Positions 1 to 5,937 of a stretch of DNA of 6,197 bases are shown piece after piece. Position 1 is the first letter of the stretch. The number at the start of each line of letters is the position of its first letter. The stretch is from CAKZML01 sp041571575 (GTDB taxonomy: Bacteria; Pseudomonadota; Gammaproteobacteria; Steroidobacterales; BM003). Below the pieces are notes generated by a model. The model worked only from the letters and a program-made list of their open reading frames with translations. It was not told where the DNA came from and made no database searches. A program made the translations under genes and the position numbers. The stretch is from the NCBI GenBank assembly GCA_041571575.1, contig JBFFTZ010000167.1, positions 1 to 6,197 of the forward strand. Direction: 5' to 3'.

Positions 1-677
1 CAGTTATTCAGTGCGTACTTGGTCCAGCGCACCGCTGTGGGGCTGCCGGCGGCCAGGGTCCGTGCGGTTTCCAATGCACAGTGCTGCAACTCCTCGCCAG
101 GCACTGACAGGGAAACCAGTCCCATCTTCTCGGCTTGCTCTCCGGAAACCGGGGTGTTGGTCAGCAGGTGGTACCTGGCCTTGGCAAGTCCACACAGTAA
201 CGGCCATATAAGGACCGCGTGATCGCCAGCCGCTACTCCCAGTCGTGTGTGGCCATCCAGCAGGCGGGCATCATGGGCCGCGATACTCACGTCTGCCAGC
301 AGGGCAACTGCCAGACCGGCGCCCACCGCCGGGCCGCGAATTTCCGAGACCACGGGTTTGGAGCAGTTCACCAGGTTATAGACCAGGTCCCGGGCTTCCT
401 TCCAGACCCGGACCAGCGCGGTATCTGACTCGATCATTTCCTCGATGAGACTGAAATCGCCACCGGCAGAAAAGCTCTTGCCGTCGCCGCGGACTAATAC
501 GCAGGAAACATCGGAGTCCTTGTCCACGTGTTGCCAGACATAGGCAAGGTCCTTGTGCATGTGTGCGTCCGCGGCGTTGAGCTTGCCCGGTGCAGACAGG
601 GTGATGCGGAGAATTCCCTGTTCGGGTTGGTCGAAGGACAGGGAAGGAAATGTCTTTCTATAGATTTCTATGTTCAC
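1..677 (-). CDS. Enoyl-CoA hydratase/isomerase (crotonase) family protein, 3' end off the window
   Basis: A cytoplasmic acyl-CoA enzyme of the crotonase superfamily; the exact reaction is unknown. The reading frame is open from a GTG at 677-675 to the left edge, giving 225 codons of a protein usually about 260 residues long. The GTG is preferred because AGGAG lies 8 nt upstream (690-686). Fold landmarks are visible: SAPGKLNAAD near residues 28-37, the first oxyanion-hole loop KSFSAGGDF (67-75), and the second, RGPAVGAGLAVALLADV (114-130). Aligned by eye with rat crotonase, Glu144 becomes His143 and Glu164 becomes Tyr169, so both hydratase glutamates are missing. The usual PGAGG stretch reads AAGDHA (149-154), which introduces Asp152 and His153. 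It is therefore unlikely to be a normal PaaF. It is divergent from paaX and may or may not belong to the phenylacetate pathway. Family membership is seen; the role is unresolved. Confidence 0.9.
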   Translation of the reverse strand, partial: MNIEIYRKTFPSLSFDQPEQGILRITLSAPGKLNAADAHMHKDLAYVWQHVDKDSDVSCVLVRGDGKSFSAGGDFSLIEEMIESDTALVRVWKEARDLVYNLVNCSKPVVSEIRGPAVGAGLAVALLADVSIAAHDARLLDGHTRLGVAAGDHAVLIWPLLCGLAKARYHLLTNTPVSGEQAEKMGLVSLSVPGEELQHCALETARTLAAGSPTAVRWTKYALNN

Positions 678-685
678 ACCCGGGA

Positions 686-690
686 CTCCT
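686..690 (-). promoter_or_regulatory. Ribosome binding site of the divergent crotonase gene
   Basis: On the minus strand AGGAG sits 8 nt before the GTG at 677-675. This strong Shine-Dalgarno match decides the start, since no ATG in this frame lies near the protein's N terminus. Confidence 0.75.
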
Positions 691-813
691 TGCGATGGTG
701 GGTTTCATTATGGCCTATAGAATGCATCAAGAAAGCGAAGATCATTGCACGCTGCTCGCGAAACGTGTTTTTACCCCCGCTTTTAGTATGCTTGGGCAAC
801 GCGACAGGAAATG

Positions 814-818
814 AGAGG
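814..818 (+). promoter_or_regulatory. Ribosome binding site deciding the paaX GTG start
   Basis: AGAGG lies 7 nt before the GTG at 826. It lies inside the longer reading frame that begins with ATG at 811, whose own upstream AGGA is too close for normal initiation. Confidence 0.5.
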
Positions 819-825
819 TGTCCGG

Positions 826-1752
826 GTGGACCGGTTTGGACAGGCTGCGGAACAGGTGCTGGGTGGATTCCGGCAGCGCAGGCCAATGCGCGCGGGTTCG
901 CTGATCGTCAGTTTTTTTGGTGATGTTGTCGCGCCAAGGGGTGGTTCTGTCTGGCTTGGAGGTCTTATCCAGACCCTGGAGCAGATGGGTGTGTCCGGGC
1001 GGTTGGTTCGTACCTCCATGTACAGGCTCGTTCAGGACGGGTGGTTTGAGGCCAGCAAGTCAGGGCGCAAGAGTTATTACTCCTTGACCCAGATAGGGAG
1101 TCGGCGTTTCCGCCTGGCAACCGAGCGGATTTACGGCAGGCCCAGGGATGACTGGGAAGGCGAGTGGTTAATGGTCCTGGTGCCACCCGGGATGGGCGGG
1201 CAACGAGACAGTCTGCGAAAGGAACTGGGATGGCTGGGTTTCGGCAGCCTGTCGACGGGGCTGATGGGACGCCCGGTAGGCGCCGATCGGGAGCTTGAGG
1301 AATTTCTGGCCGAGCAGTCACAACCACCGGTTGCCTATCGGGCAAGCTTGCTCGATAGCGTAAGCCCGGCATTGTTGGAGGAGATGATTCGCAACAGTTG
1401 GAAGCTGGGGGAAACGGAGCAAGGCTATCAGCGCTTCATCAAGCGCTTTGCCCCGTTGCTGGACGCTGCGTCGAAATCTGCTGATTTGCCCGGCGAGGTC
1501 AGTTTGTTGCTGCGAGTCCTGCTGGTTCACGAATATCGTCGAATCCTGTTGCGCGATCCCCAGTTGCCTGTGGCCTTGCTGCCGGTAAACTGGCATGGCC
1601 AATTGGCCTATGAATTATGTCGGGAGCTTTATGGCACGTTGCTGGCGGCATCGGAAGACTACGTCTCGAACAAGCTGGTGACTAAATCCGGCCCGTTGCC
1701 TCCCCCGGGGTCCGGGTTTTTCAAGCGTTTCGGTGGACTCAACCCTGCCTAG
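826..1752 (+). CDS. paaX: Phenylacetic acid degradation transcriptional repressor PaaX
   Basis: PaaX is a GntR-like winged-helix repressor of paa operons that releases DNA when phenylacetyl-CoA binds. The product is 308 residues from the start used here (E. coli PaaX is 316). Matches to the remembered E. coli protein run the whole length: SLIVSFFGD and PRGGSVWLGG (residues 25-46), the DNA-binding stretch VRTSMYRLVQDGW (61-73) and GRKSYYSLT (80-88), the mid-protein LGWLGFGSLSTGLM (134-147), HEYRRILLRDPQLP (235-248) and the C-terminal FFKRFGGLN (298-306). The GTG at 826 is chosen because AGAGG (814-818) lies 7 nt upstream and the N terminus then approaches E. coli length. The upstream in-frame ATG at 811 has AGGA only 1 nt away, which is too close. 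It sits upstream of paaG on the same strand with an 88-bp gap, so it could be co-transcribed with paaGHIJ. Autoregulation is plausible but not shown. Confidence 0.95.
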   Translation: MDRFGQAAEQVLGGFRQRRPMRAGSLIVSFFGDVVAPRGGSVWLGGLIQTLEQMGVSGRLVRTSMYRLVQDGWFEASKSGRKSYYSLTQIGSRRFRLATERIYGRPRDDWEGEWLMVLVPPGMGGQRDSLRKELGWLGFGSLSTGLMGRPVGADRELEEFLAEQSQPPVAYRASLLDSVSPALLEEMIRNSWKLGETEQGYQRFIKRFAPLLDAASKSADLPGEVSLLLRVLLVHEYRRILLRDPQLPVALLPVNWHGQLAYELCRELYGTLLAASEDYVSNKLVTKSGPLPPPGSGFFKRFGGLNPA

Positions 1753-1793
1753 GACCTTGTCCGGGCCCATCACCCGAGCAATATCTGTTTCTT

Positions 1794-1834
1794 ACGTCTA
1801 GAATGTTGGCTCTTTATAGCCAAATCCGAGACGT
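1794..1834. repeat. Nested inverted repeat in the paaX-paaG gap
   Basis: An inner perfect inverted repeat, TTGGCT (1806-1811) and AGCCAA (1818-1823), has a 6-nt centre. It is enclosed by an outer perfect one, ACGTCT (1794-1799) and AGACGT (1829-1834). The arms are separated by 6 and 5 nt, so the whole is nearly symmetrical. It ends one base before the GGA (1835-1837) that serves as a weak ribosome binding site for paaG. It could be an mRNA hairpin affecting paaG translation or a protein-binding dyad. There is no T tract, so it is not a standard terminator. A -10-like TAGAAT (1799-1804) overlaps the left arm but has no recognisable -35. Confidence 0.55.
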
Positions 1835-1840
1835 GGAAGT

Positions 1841-2635
1841 ATGTCTGAATCCAGTTGTATTTTGGTCGACTCCCGACCTGGTGTTGTGAGGATTACGCTG
1901 AACAGGCCTGACAAGCTCAACAGCTTTAACGAAGCAATGCATCTCGAGTTAATCGCGGCGATCAGGGCCGCCGACGCGGATGCCAGTGTGCGTTGCCTCA
2001 TCCTCACCGGCGCCGGACGTGGCTTCTGTGCCGGGCAGGACCTGGGTGCCAGGAAAGCGGAAGACCCCGCCCAGAAGTCGGTGATCGGCCAGTCTCTTGA
2101 AAAATTATACAATCCCCTGGTGAAGACCTTACGTGGTCTTCGTATGCCGGTGATTTGTGCCGTCAACGGTGTCGCGGCGGGTGCCGGCGCGAACGTCGCC
2201 CTGGCTTGCGACATTGTTATCGCCGCCCGGTCCGCACGATTCATCCAGGCATTTTCGAAGATTGGTCTGATCCCGGATGCCGGGGGCACCTGGGCGCTGC
2301 CGCGGCTGGTTGGTCATGCTCGTGCTACGGCGCTGGCAATGCTTGCCGAGCCGGTGGGGGCAGAGCAGGCAGAGCAGTGGGGCATGATCTGGCGCTGCGT
2401 GGATGATCAGGAACTGGAGGATCACGTCTGGCAGATGGCTGAGCATCTTGCGACCCAGCCGACCCAGGCAATGGCCTTGATCAAGCAGGCCTTGATGGCG
2501 TCGGCCACCAATAGCCTGGCCCAGCAGCTTGACGTCGAACGGGATCTGCAAACCATGGCCAGTGAGAGCAACGATTTCAGGGAAGGCGTTTCCGCCTTTC
2601 TCGCAAAGCGGGAACCGAAATTCAATGGCAATTGA
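1841..2635 (+). CDS. paaG: 1,2-epoxyphenylacetyl-CoA isomerase PaaG
   Basis: PaaG is a cytoplasmic crotonase-fold isomerase. It converts the ring 1,2-epoxide of phenylacetyl-CoA to oxepin-CoA and later shifts a double bond in the beta-oxidation-like steps. The product is 264 residues (E. coli PaaG is 262). The N-terminal NRPDKLNSFN (21-30) and oxyanion-hole loops GRGFCAGQDLG (59-69) and NGVAAGAGANVALACD (109-124) are present. FSKIGLIPDAGGTWALPR (138-155) carries the Asp (D146) expected for PaaG-type isomerases in place of a hydratase glutamate pair. The C terminus REGVSAFLAKREPKF is almost the E. coli sequence. The start is ATG at 1841 with a weak GGA at 1835-1837, directly after a dyad. The 3' end overlaps paaH by 11 nt, which suggests translational coupling. 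PaaF was considered, but the IPDAGGTW motif and the full-length match favour PaaG. Confidence 0.95.
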   Translation: MSESSCILVDSRPGVVRITLNRPDKLNSFNEAMHLELIAAIRAADADASVRCLILTGAGRGFCAGQDLGARKAEDPAQKSVIGQSLEKLYNPLVKTLRGLRMPVICAVNGVAAGAGANVALACDIVIAARSARFIQAFSKIGLIPDAGGTWALPRLVGHARATALAMLAEPVGAEQAEQWGMIWRCVDDQELEDHVWQMAEHLATQPTQAMALIKQALMASATNSLAQQLDVERDLQTMASESNDFREGVSAFLAKREPKFNGN

Positions 2636-4151
2636 GCTCCCGCGATTTAATACTCGCGACATCGTTGGAGTAATCGGCGCAGGAACCATGGGAATGGGCA
2701 TTGCCGAGGTGGCAGCCGGCGCGGGTCACCATGTGCGTGTGTTCGACGTGGCAGAGGGCGCGGCACTCCACGCATTGGATGAAATGGCTGAGCGCCTGGA
2801 TAGCCGGGTAAAGCGGGGCAGGATTACCTCCGAGCGGCGCGATGAGATCCTGGGTCGCATCCAGGTAGTACACCGGTTGGTGGGGCTCGCGAAGTGCAGG
2901 CTGGTCCTGGAGGCGGTGATCGAGGACCTGGAAATCAAACAGACCCTGTTAAAATCCCTGGAGCGAATTTGCAGTCAGTCCACGATCATTGGCACGAACA
3001 CCTCGTCGTTGTCGATTACTGAAATTGCTGCCGAGCTGAAATACCCGGAACGATTCCTGGGCGTGCATTTTTTCAATCCAGCTTCTGTGATGCCACTGGT
3101 GGAAGTGATCACCGGGATGAATACGGCGCCCGCAGTGGCGGCCGCTGTGCACGGCTTGATGAGTACCTGGGGAAAGTCTCCCGTGTTTGCCAAGAGCCTG
3201 CCGGGCTTCATTGTTAACCGGGTGGCCAGGCCCTATTACGCTGAAGCCCTGACCCTGTTGCAGGAGGGCGCCGCCAGCGTTTCTACCATGGATGCCATAT
3301 TTCGCGATTGCGGTGGTTTTCGCATGGGCCCTTTCGAATTGATGGACCTGATTGGTATGGACGTCAATTTTTCGGTTACCCGGTCTGTGTTCGATTCCTA
3401 CTACGGTGATCCGCGTTACCGGCCGTCGGTGTTGCAGGAAGAGATGGTTAGGGGTGGTCGGCTGGGAAGGAAATCTGGCGAAGGCTTTTATCGCTATACA
3501 CCGGAACCCGAGGTTGCAGATCTGTCGGATATGCGGCCATGCAAGGCTCCGTCGTCTGTGCGCGTGTTCGGGGACCTGGGTCCCGCCGCAGCGCTGGTGG
3601 AGTTGGTTGTCGAGGCAGGACTTGATGTTAGCCATTCCGAAGGAGACGGCTACCTGCTCGTCGATGGCGTCTACATCGCGCTCAGCGATGGACGATCCGC
3701 CGTGACCCGTGCGGTGGAGGAGGCTCGCTCTCCCCTGGTGCTGTTTGACCTGGCGCTGGATTACCGGAAGACGCCCCGGATAGCCCTGGCCGCCACTAAC
3801 GGTGACAAGCATTCGTTGAATGTGGCCGCGGGTTTCTTCCAGTCCCTGGGCAAGGCCGTCAACGTTGTCCTGGATGTGCCGGGGATGCTGGTGATGCGCA
3901 GTGTTTGTTTGCTGGTGAATGAGGCCGCCTCGGCGATCGCCCACCAGGTGTGTTCCGCGGGAGACCTGGATATCGCCATGAAGCAGGGGGTGAATTATCC
4001 CCTGGGGCCGGTTGAGTGGGGTGAGAGCCTGGATCTTCACCGGGTGGTAACCGTGGTCGCCAATATGCATCAGGCATACGGCGATGATCGCTACCGGGTG
4101 ATCCCCTTGCTCGCCAGGCGGGCGCTGGCCCACAGGAAACTTTCGGATTAG
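2625..4151 (+). CDS. paaH: 3-hydroxyadipyl-CoA dehydrogenase PaaH
   Basis: PaaH is an NAD+-dependent cytoplasmic enzyme that oxidises 3-hydroxyadipyl-CoA to 3-oxoadipyl-CoA, the substrate of PaaJ. The product is 508 residues. The N-terminal Rossmann domain has VGVIGAGTMGMG (14-25) with its GxGxxG at 18-23. NTSSLSITEIA (125-135) and GVHFFNPASVMPLVEVITG (146-164) hold the substrate serines and the His148-Glu160 catalytic dyad of 3-hydroxyacyl-CoA dehydrogenases. LPGFIVNRV (192-200) begins the first C-terminal domain, which ends near GRKSGEGFYRY (281-291). After a linker region, a second C-terminal 3HCDH domain runs from DVPGMLVMRSV to the end (about 417-506) and includes GVNYPLGPVEWG. The ATG at 2625 is chosen because MAIELPRFN leads straight into the Rossmann fold and GGGAA lies 10 nt upstream. 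An upstream in-frame ATG at 2529 would overlap paaG by 107 nt. The TAG stop is immediately followed, in frame, by a copy of its own last 18 bases. Confidence 0.95.
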   Translation: MAIELPRFNTRDIVGVIGAGTMGMGIAEVAAGAGHHVRVFDVAEGAALHALDEMAERLDSRVKRGRITSERRDEILGRIQVVHRLVGLAKCRLVLEAVIEDLEIKQTLLKSLERICSQSTIIGTNTSSLSITEIAAELKYPERFLGVHFFNPASVMPLVEVITGMNTAPAVAAAVHGLMSTWGKSPVFAKSLPGFIVNRVARPYYAEALTLLQEGAASVSTMDAIFRDCGGFRMGPFELMDLIGMDVNFSVTRSVFDSYYGDPRYRPSVLQEEMVRGGRLGRKSGEGFYRYTPEPEVADLSDMRPCKAPSSVRVFGDLGPAAALVELVVEAGLDVSHSEGDGYLLVDGVYIALSDGRSAVTRAVEEARSPLVLFDLALDYRKTPRIALAATNGDKHSLNVAAGFFQSLGKAVNVVLDVPGMLVMRSVCLLVNEAASAIAHQVCSAGDLDIAMKQGVNYPLGPVEWGESLDLHRVVTVVANMHQAYGDDRYRVIPLLARRALAHRKLSD

Positions 4152-4169
4152 TTGAAACTTTCGGAAAAG
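4134..4169 (+). repeat. 18-bp imperfect tandem duplication at the paaH-paaI junction
   Basis: AGGAAACTTTCGGATTAG (4134-4151) is followed directly by TTGAAACTTTCGGAAAAG (4152-4169). Fourteen of 18 bases match, with a perfect 12-base core, GAAACTTTCGGA. The first unit encodes the end of PaaH and its TAG stop. In the second unit the base triplet at that place is AAG, and its GGAAAAG is the ribosome binding site closest to the paaI ATG. Confidence 0.85.
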
Positions 4170-4172
4170 ATT

Positions 4173-4592
4173 ATGGATCCTTTAGATCTGGCTAATCGCT
4201 GCGTGGACGCGTTGTATAAGCGTGATGCCGCAGCGGGGTCACTGGGCATCCTGGTGCTGGAGGTATCTCCCGGCCGGGCAGCGGTTTCCATGCAGGTGAG
4301 GCCGGATATGTGCAATGGCCATGGTATCTGTCACGGCGGCATGCTGTTTACCCTGGCCGATACTGCGATGGCTTACGCCAGCAACAGCCATGGCAAGGTA
4401 GCGGTCGCCTCATCAGTGCATATTGATTTCTTGCGTAGCGCCGCCCAGGATGACGTCTTGTTGGCGGAAGCGGTTGAGGTATATCGTGGCCGGCGCAAGG
4501 CCAGCTACCGGGTCACTGTAAGCCGCGGCGAGGCGGCGCAGATTGCTCACTTTCATGGCACGGTTGCGATCCTTGATCGAGACGTGTTGTAA
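4173..4592 (+). CDS. paaI: Hydroxyphenylacetyl-CoA thioesterase PaaI
   Basis: PaaI is a hotdog-fold thioesterase of the cytoplasm. It hydrolyses ring-hydroxylated phenylacetyl-CoA and related dead-end CoA esters, freeing CoA if the pathway stalls. The product is 139 residues (E. coli PaaI is 140). CNGHGICHGGMLFTLADTA (47-65) carries the family HGG and the catalytic Asp (D63, equivalent to E. coli Asp61). AVASSVHIDFLR (77-88) matches the E. coli strand VASACTIDFLR. The ATG at 4173 is chosen because GGAA (4163-4166) lies 6 nt upstream and the distance to the first conserved block (SLGI) then matches E. coli. A TTG at 4152, abutting the paaH stop, would add 7 residues (LKLSEKI as written) derived from the duplicated segment. 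It is in the same frame as paaH. A 20-bp gap separates it from paaJ. Confidence 0.93.
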   Translation: MDPLDLANRCVDALYKRDAAAGSLGILVLEVSPGRAAVSMQVRPDMCNGHGICHGGMLFTLADTAMAYASNSHGKVAVASSVHIDFLRSAAQDDVLLAEAVEVYRGRRKASYRVTVSRGEAAQIAHFHGTVAILDRDVL

Positions 4593-4600
4593 GAAGTAAC

Positions 4601-4605
4601 AGGAG
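4601..4605 (+). promoter_or_regulatory. Strong ribosome binding site of paaJ
   Basis: AGGAG sits 7 nt before the ATG at 4613, in the 20-bp paaI-paaJ gap. It is the best Shine-Dalgarno among paaGHIJ, which suggests independent and efficient initiation on paaJ. Confidence 0.7.
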
Positions 4606-4612
4606 ATTTCCA

Positions 4613-5818
4613 ATGGCGGACGCATTTGTCTGTGATGCTATTCGTACCCCTATCGGGCGTTTTGGCGGTGTATTGAGTTCGGTCCGTCCGGATGACATGG
4701 CGGCGCTGACCATGCGTGCGCTGATGGAGCGGTCGCCCTCGGTGGACTGGACCAGGCTGGACGACGTGTATTTCGGATGCGCCAACCAGGCCGGCGAGGA
4801 CAATCGCAACGTGGCGAGGATGGCGGGTTTGCTGGCGGGCTTGCCATTGCAAGTGCCTGGAGTGACGGTTAACCGTCTGTGTGGCTCTGGCATGGATGCG
4901 GTGGCCATGGCAGCCCGTGCCCTGCGCACAGGCGAGGCCAAGCTGGTGATTGCCGGGGGTGTGGAATCCATGTCCCGGGCGCCCTTTGTCATGGGCAAGG
5001 CGGAAAGCGCCTTTTCCCGAACCGCGGAAATCTTTGATACCACCATTGGTTGGCGCTTCATCAATCCCCGATTCAAAGCGGCGTTTGGCACCGACAGCAT
5101 GCCTGAGACCGCCGAGAACGTGGCTGAGCGCTACGGCATCTCGAGAGTAGACCAGGATGCCTTTGCCCTGCGTAGCCAGCAGCGTGCCGAGGCGGCACGC
5201 CAGGCCGGTTACCTGGCCGAAGAAATCATTCCGGTGGAGATTCCACGTCGCAAGGCGGATCCCCTGGTTGTGGACACCGATGAACATCCGCGCCCCGATG
5301 TAACCGCGGAGAGCCTGGCCCGACTTGGCACTCCCTTCAGGACGCCTGGAACGGTGACAGCGGGTAACGCGTCGGGTGTGAACGATGGCGCCTGCGCGCT
5401 GCTGTTGGCGAGCGAATCGGCGATAGAGGAATTCGGTCTGGTGGCCAGGGCCCGGGTCGTGGCCTGCGTATCAGTCGGGGTGGAGCCTTCGGTTATGGGC
5501 ATCGGGCCTGTGCCGGCAACCCGCAAGGTGCTGGCCCTGGCGGGACTGAAAATCGAAGACATGGACGTGATCGAGTTGAACGAGGCATTTGCGGCCCAGG
5601 CTCTTGCGGTGATGCGGGAACTTGGACTGCCCGACGATGCGGCTCAGGTGAATCCAAACGGCGGGGCAATTGCCCTGGGCCATCCCCTGGGCATGAGCGG
5701 CGCACGGTTGGTCACCACGGCCGTTAACCAGTTGCATCGCAGCGGCGGGCGCTATGCCCTGTGCACCATGTGCGTGGGTGTGGGGCAGGGTATCGCCATG
5801 GTGCTGGAGCGGGTGTAA
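4613..5818 (+). CDS. paaJ: 3-oxoadipyl-CoA / 3-oxo-5,6-dehydrosuberyl-CoA thiolase PaaJ
   Basis: PaaJ is a cytoplasmic type II thiolase. With CoA it cleaves 3-oxo-5,6-dehydrosuberyl-CoA and later 3-oxoadipyl-CoA, releasing acetyl-CoA and finally succinyl-CoA. The product is 401 residues, normal for PaaJ/PcaF. Catalytic parts are all visible: the acyl-accepting Cys90 in VNRLCGSGMDA (86-96), NEAFAAQ (323-329), His357 in GGAIALGHPLG (350-360) and the proton-transfer Cys387 in CTMCVGVGQG (384-393). AGGVESMSRAPFVMGKA (114-130) is typical of the oxoadipyl-CoA branch. PcaF of the beta-ketoadipate pathway is nearly indistinguishable by sequence, but position behind paaGHI supports PaaJ. It is the last gene of the packed run; a 119-bp gap follows. 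Confidence 0.94.
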   Translation: MADAFVCDAIRTPIGRFGGVLSSVRPDDMAALTMRALMERSPSVDWTRLDDVYFGCANQAGEDNRNVARMAGLLAGLPLQVPGVTVNRLCGSGMDAVAMAARALRTGEAKLVIAGGVESMSRAPFVMGKAESAFSRTAEIFDTTIGWRFINPRFKAAFGTDSMPETAENVAERYGISRVDQDAFALRSQQRAEAARQAGYLAEEIIPVEIPRRKADPLVVDTDEHPRPDVTAESLARLGTPFRTPGTVTAGNASGVNDGACALLLASESAIEEFGLVARARVVACVSVGVEPSVMGIGPVPATRKVLALAGLKIEDMDVIELNEAFAAQALAVMRELGLPDDAAQVNPNGGAIALGHPLGMSGARLVTTAVNQLHRSGGRYALCTMCVGVGQGIAMVLERV

Positions 5819-5937
5819 ACCCGGCTCCTGGGTTGCCCGGGTCATGACAGACGGGCCCGATATGATACGGTTTGTGTTCTAAACAGGGATTTTTTGTGAC
5901 ATATTAGTCTGAGTCCAGAATCCCAGATGGAGTCAGT
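5819..5937 (+). promoter_or_regulatory. paaJ-paaA intergenic region, probable paaA promoter region
   Basis: This 119-bp gap is the only long one between same-strand genes after paaG. Its first 40 bases are GC-rich with overlapping short inverted repeats: AACCC (5818-5822) with GGGTT (5830-5834), ACCCGG (5819-5824) with CCGGGT (5837-5842), and GCCCG (5835-5839) with CGGGC (5852-5856). None has a T tract, so no terminator is called. From about 5860 the sequence turns AT-rich and contains a PaaX-like site and the -10-like TATGAT (5861-5866) and CATATT (5900-5905). No convincing -35 pairs with either. A separate promoter for paaA is an inference from gap size and composition. Confidence 0.45.
5859..5873 (+). 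promoter_or_regulatory. Candidate PaaX operator upstream of paaA
   Basis: GATATGATACGGTTT matches 11 of 15 positions of the E. coli PaaX consensus WWTRTGATTCGYGWT as I recall it, including the TRTGAT core and the central CG. It overlaps the -10-like TATGAT and lies 65 bp before the paaA start. The weaker 3' half and the lack of a second copy keep confidence low. Confidence 0.3.

Larger units (their letters stand above)
678..825. promoter_or_regulatory. Divergent intergenic region between the crotonase gene and paaX
   Basis: This 148-bp gap must hold promoters for two genes that point away from each other. It is locally more AT-rich than the flanking genes. Possible -10-like hexamers are TAGAAT (718-723, plus) and CATAAT (712-707, minus), each 5 of 6 to consensus, but neither has a -35 at normal spacing, so no promoter is assigned. 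I found no good copy of the E. coli PaaX operator here. The plus-strand open frame across 528-923 lacks any recognisable protein and overlaps the crotonase gene and paaX. Confidence 0.5.

Noticed and set aside
528..923. 131-residue plus-strand open frame across the divergent gap
   Set aside because: It overlaps both the crotonase gene and paaX, has no recognisable family features and would cover the promoter region.
1385..1394. TGATTCGCAA, similar to the PaaX operator core
   Set aside because: It lies inside the paaX coding sequence, is fixed by codons for Met-Ile-Arg-Asn, and the rest of the consensus does not match.
2529..2624. N-terminal extension of PaaH from ATG 2529
   Set aside because: It would overlap paaG by 107 nt, and the 32 extra residues precede a normal Rossmann N terminus. 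ATG 2625 has a usable ribosome binding site.
2949..4133. 394-residue open frame on the minus strand opposite paaH
   Set aside because: It lies entirely antisense to a clear full-length PaaH. The translation is rich in His, Arg, Gln and Gly without any recognisable domain, as expected for the shadow of a GC-rich gene.
4553..5287. 244-residue open frame on the minus strand opposite paaJ
   Set aside because: It is antisense to a complete thiolase with all catalytic residues; its composition is biased and it has no recognisable motif.
5818..5856. Rho-independent terminator after paaJ
   Set aside because: Several short GC-rich inverted repeats compete here, but none is followed by a T tract; the nearest T run (5890-5895) is about 34 bases downstream.
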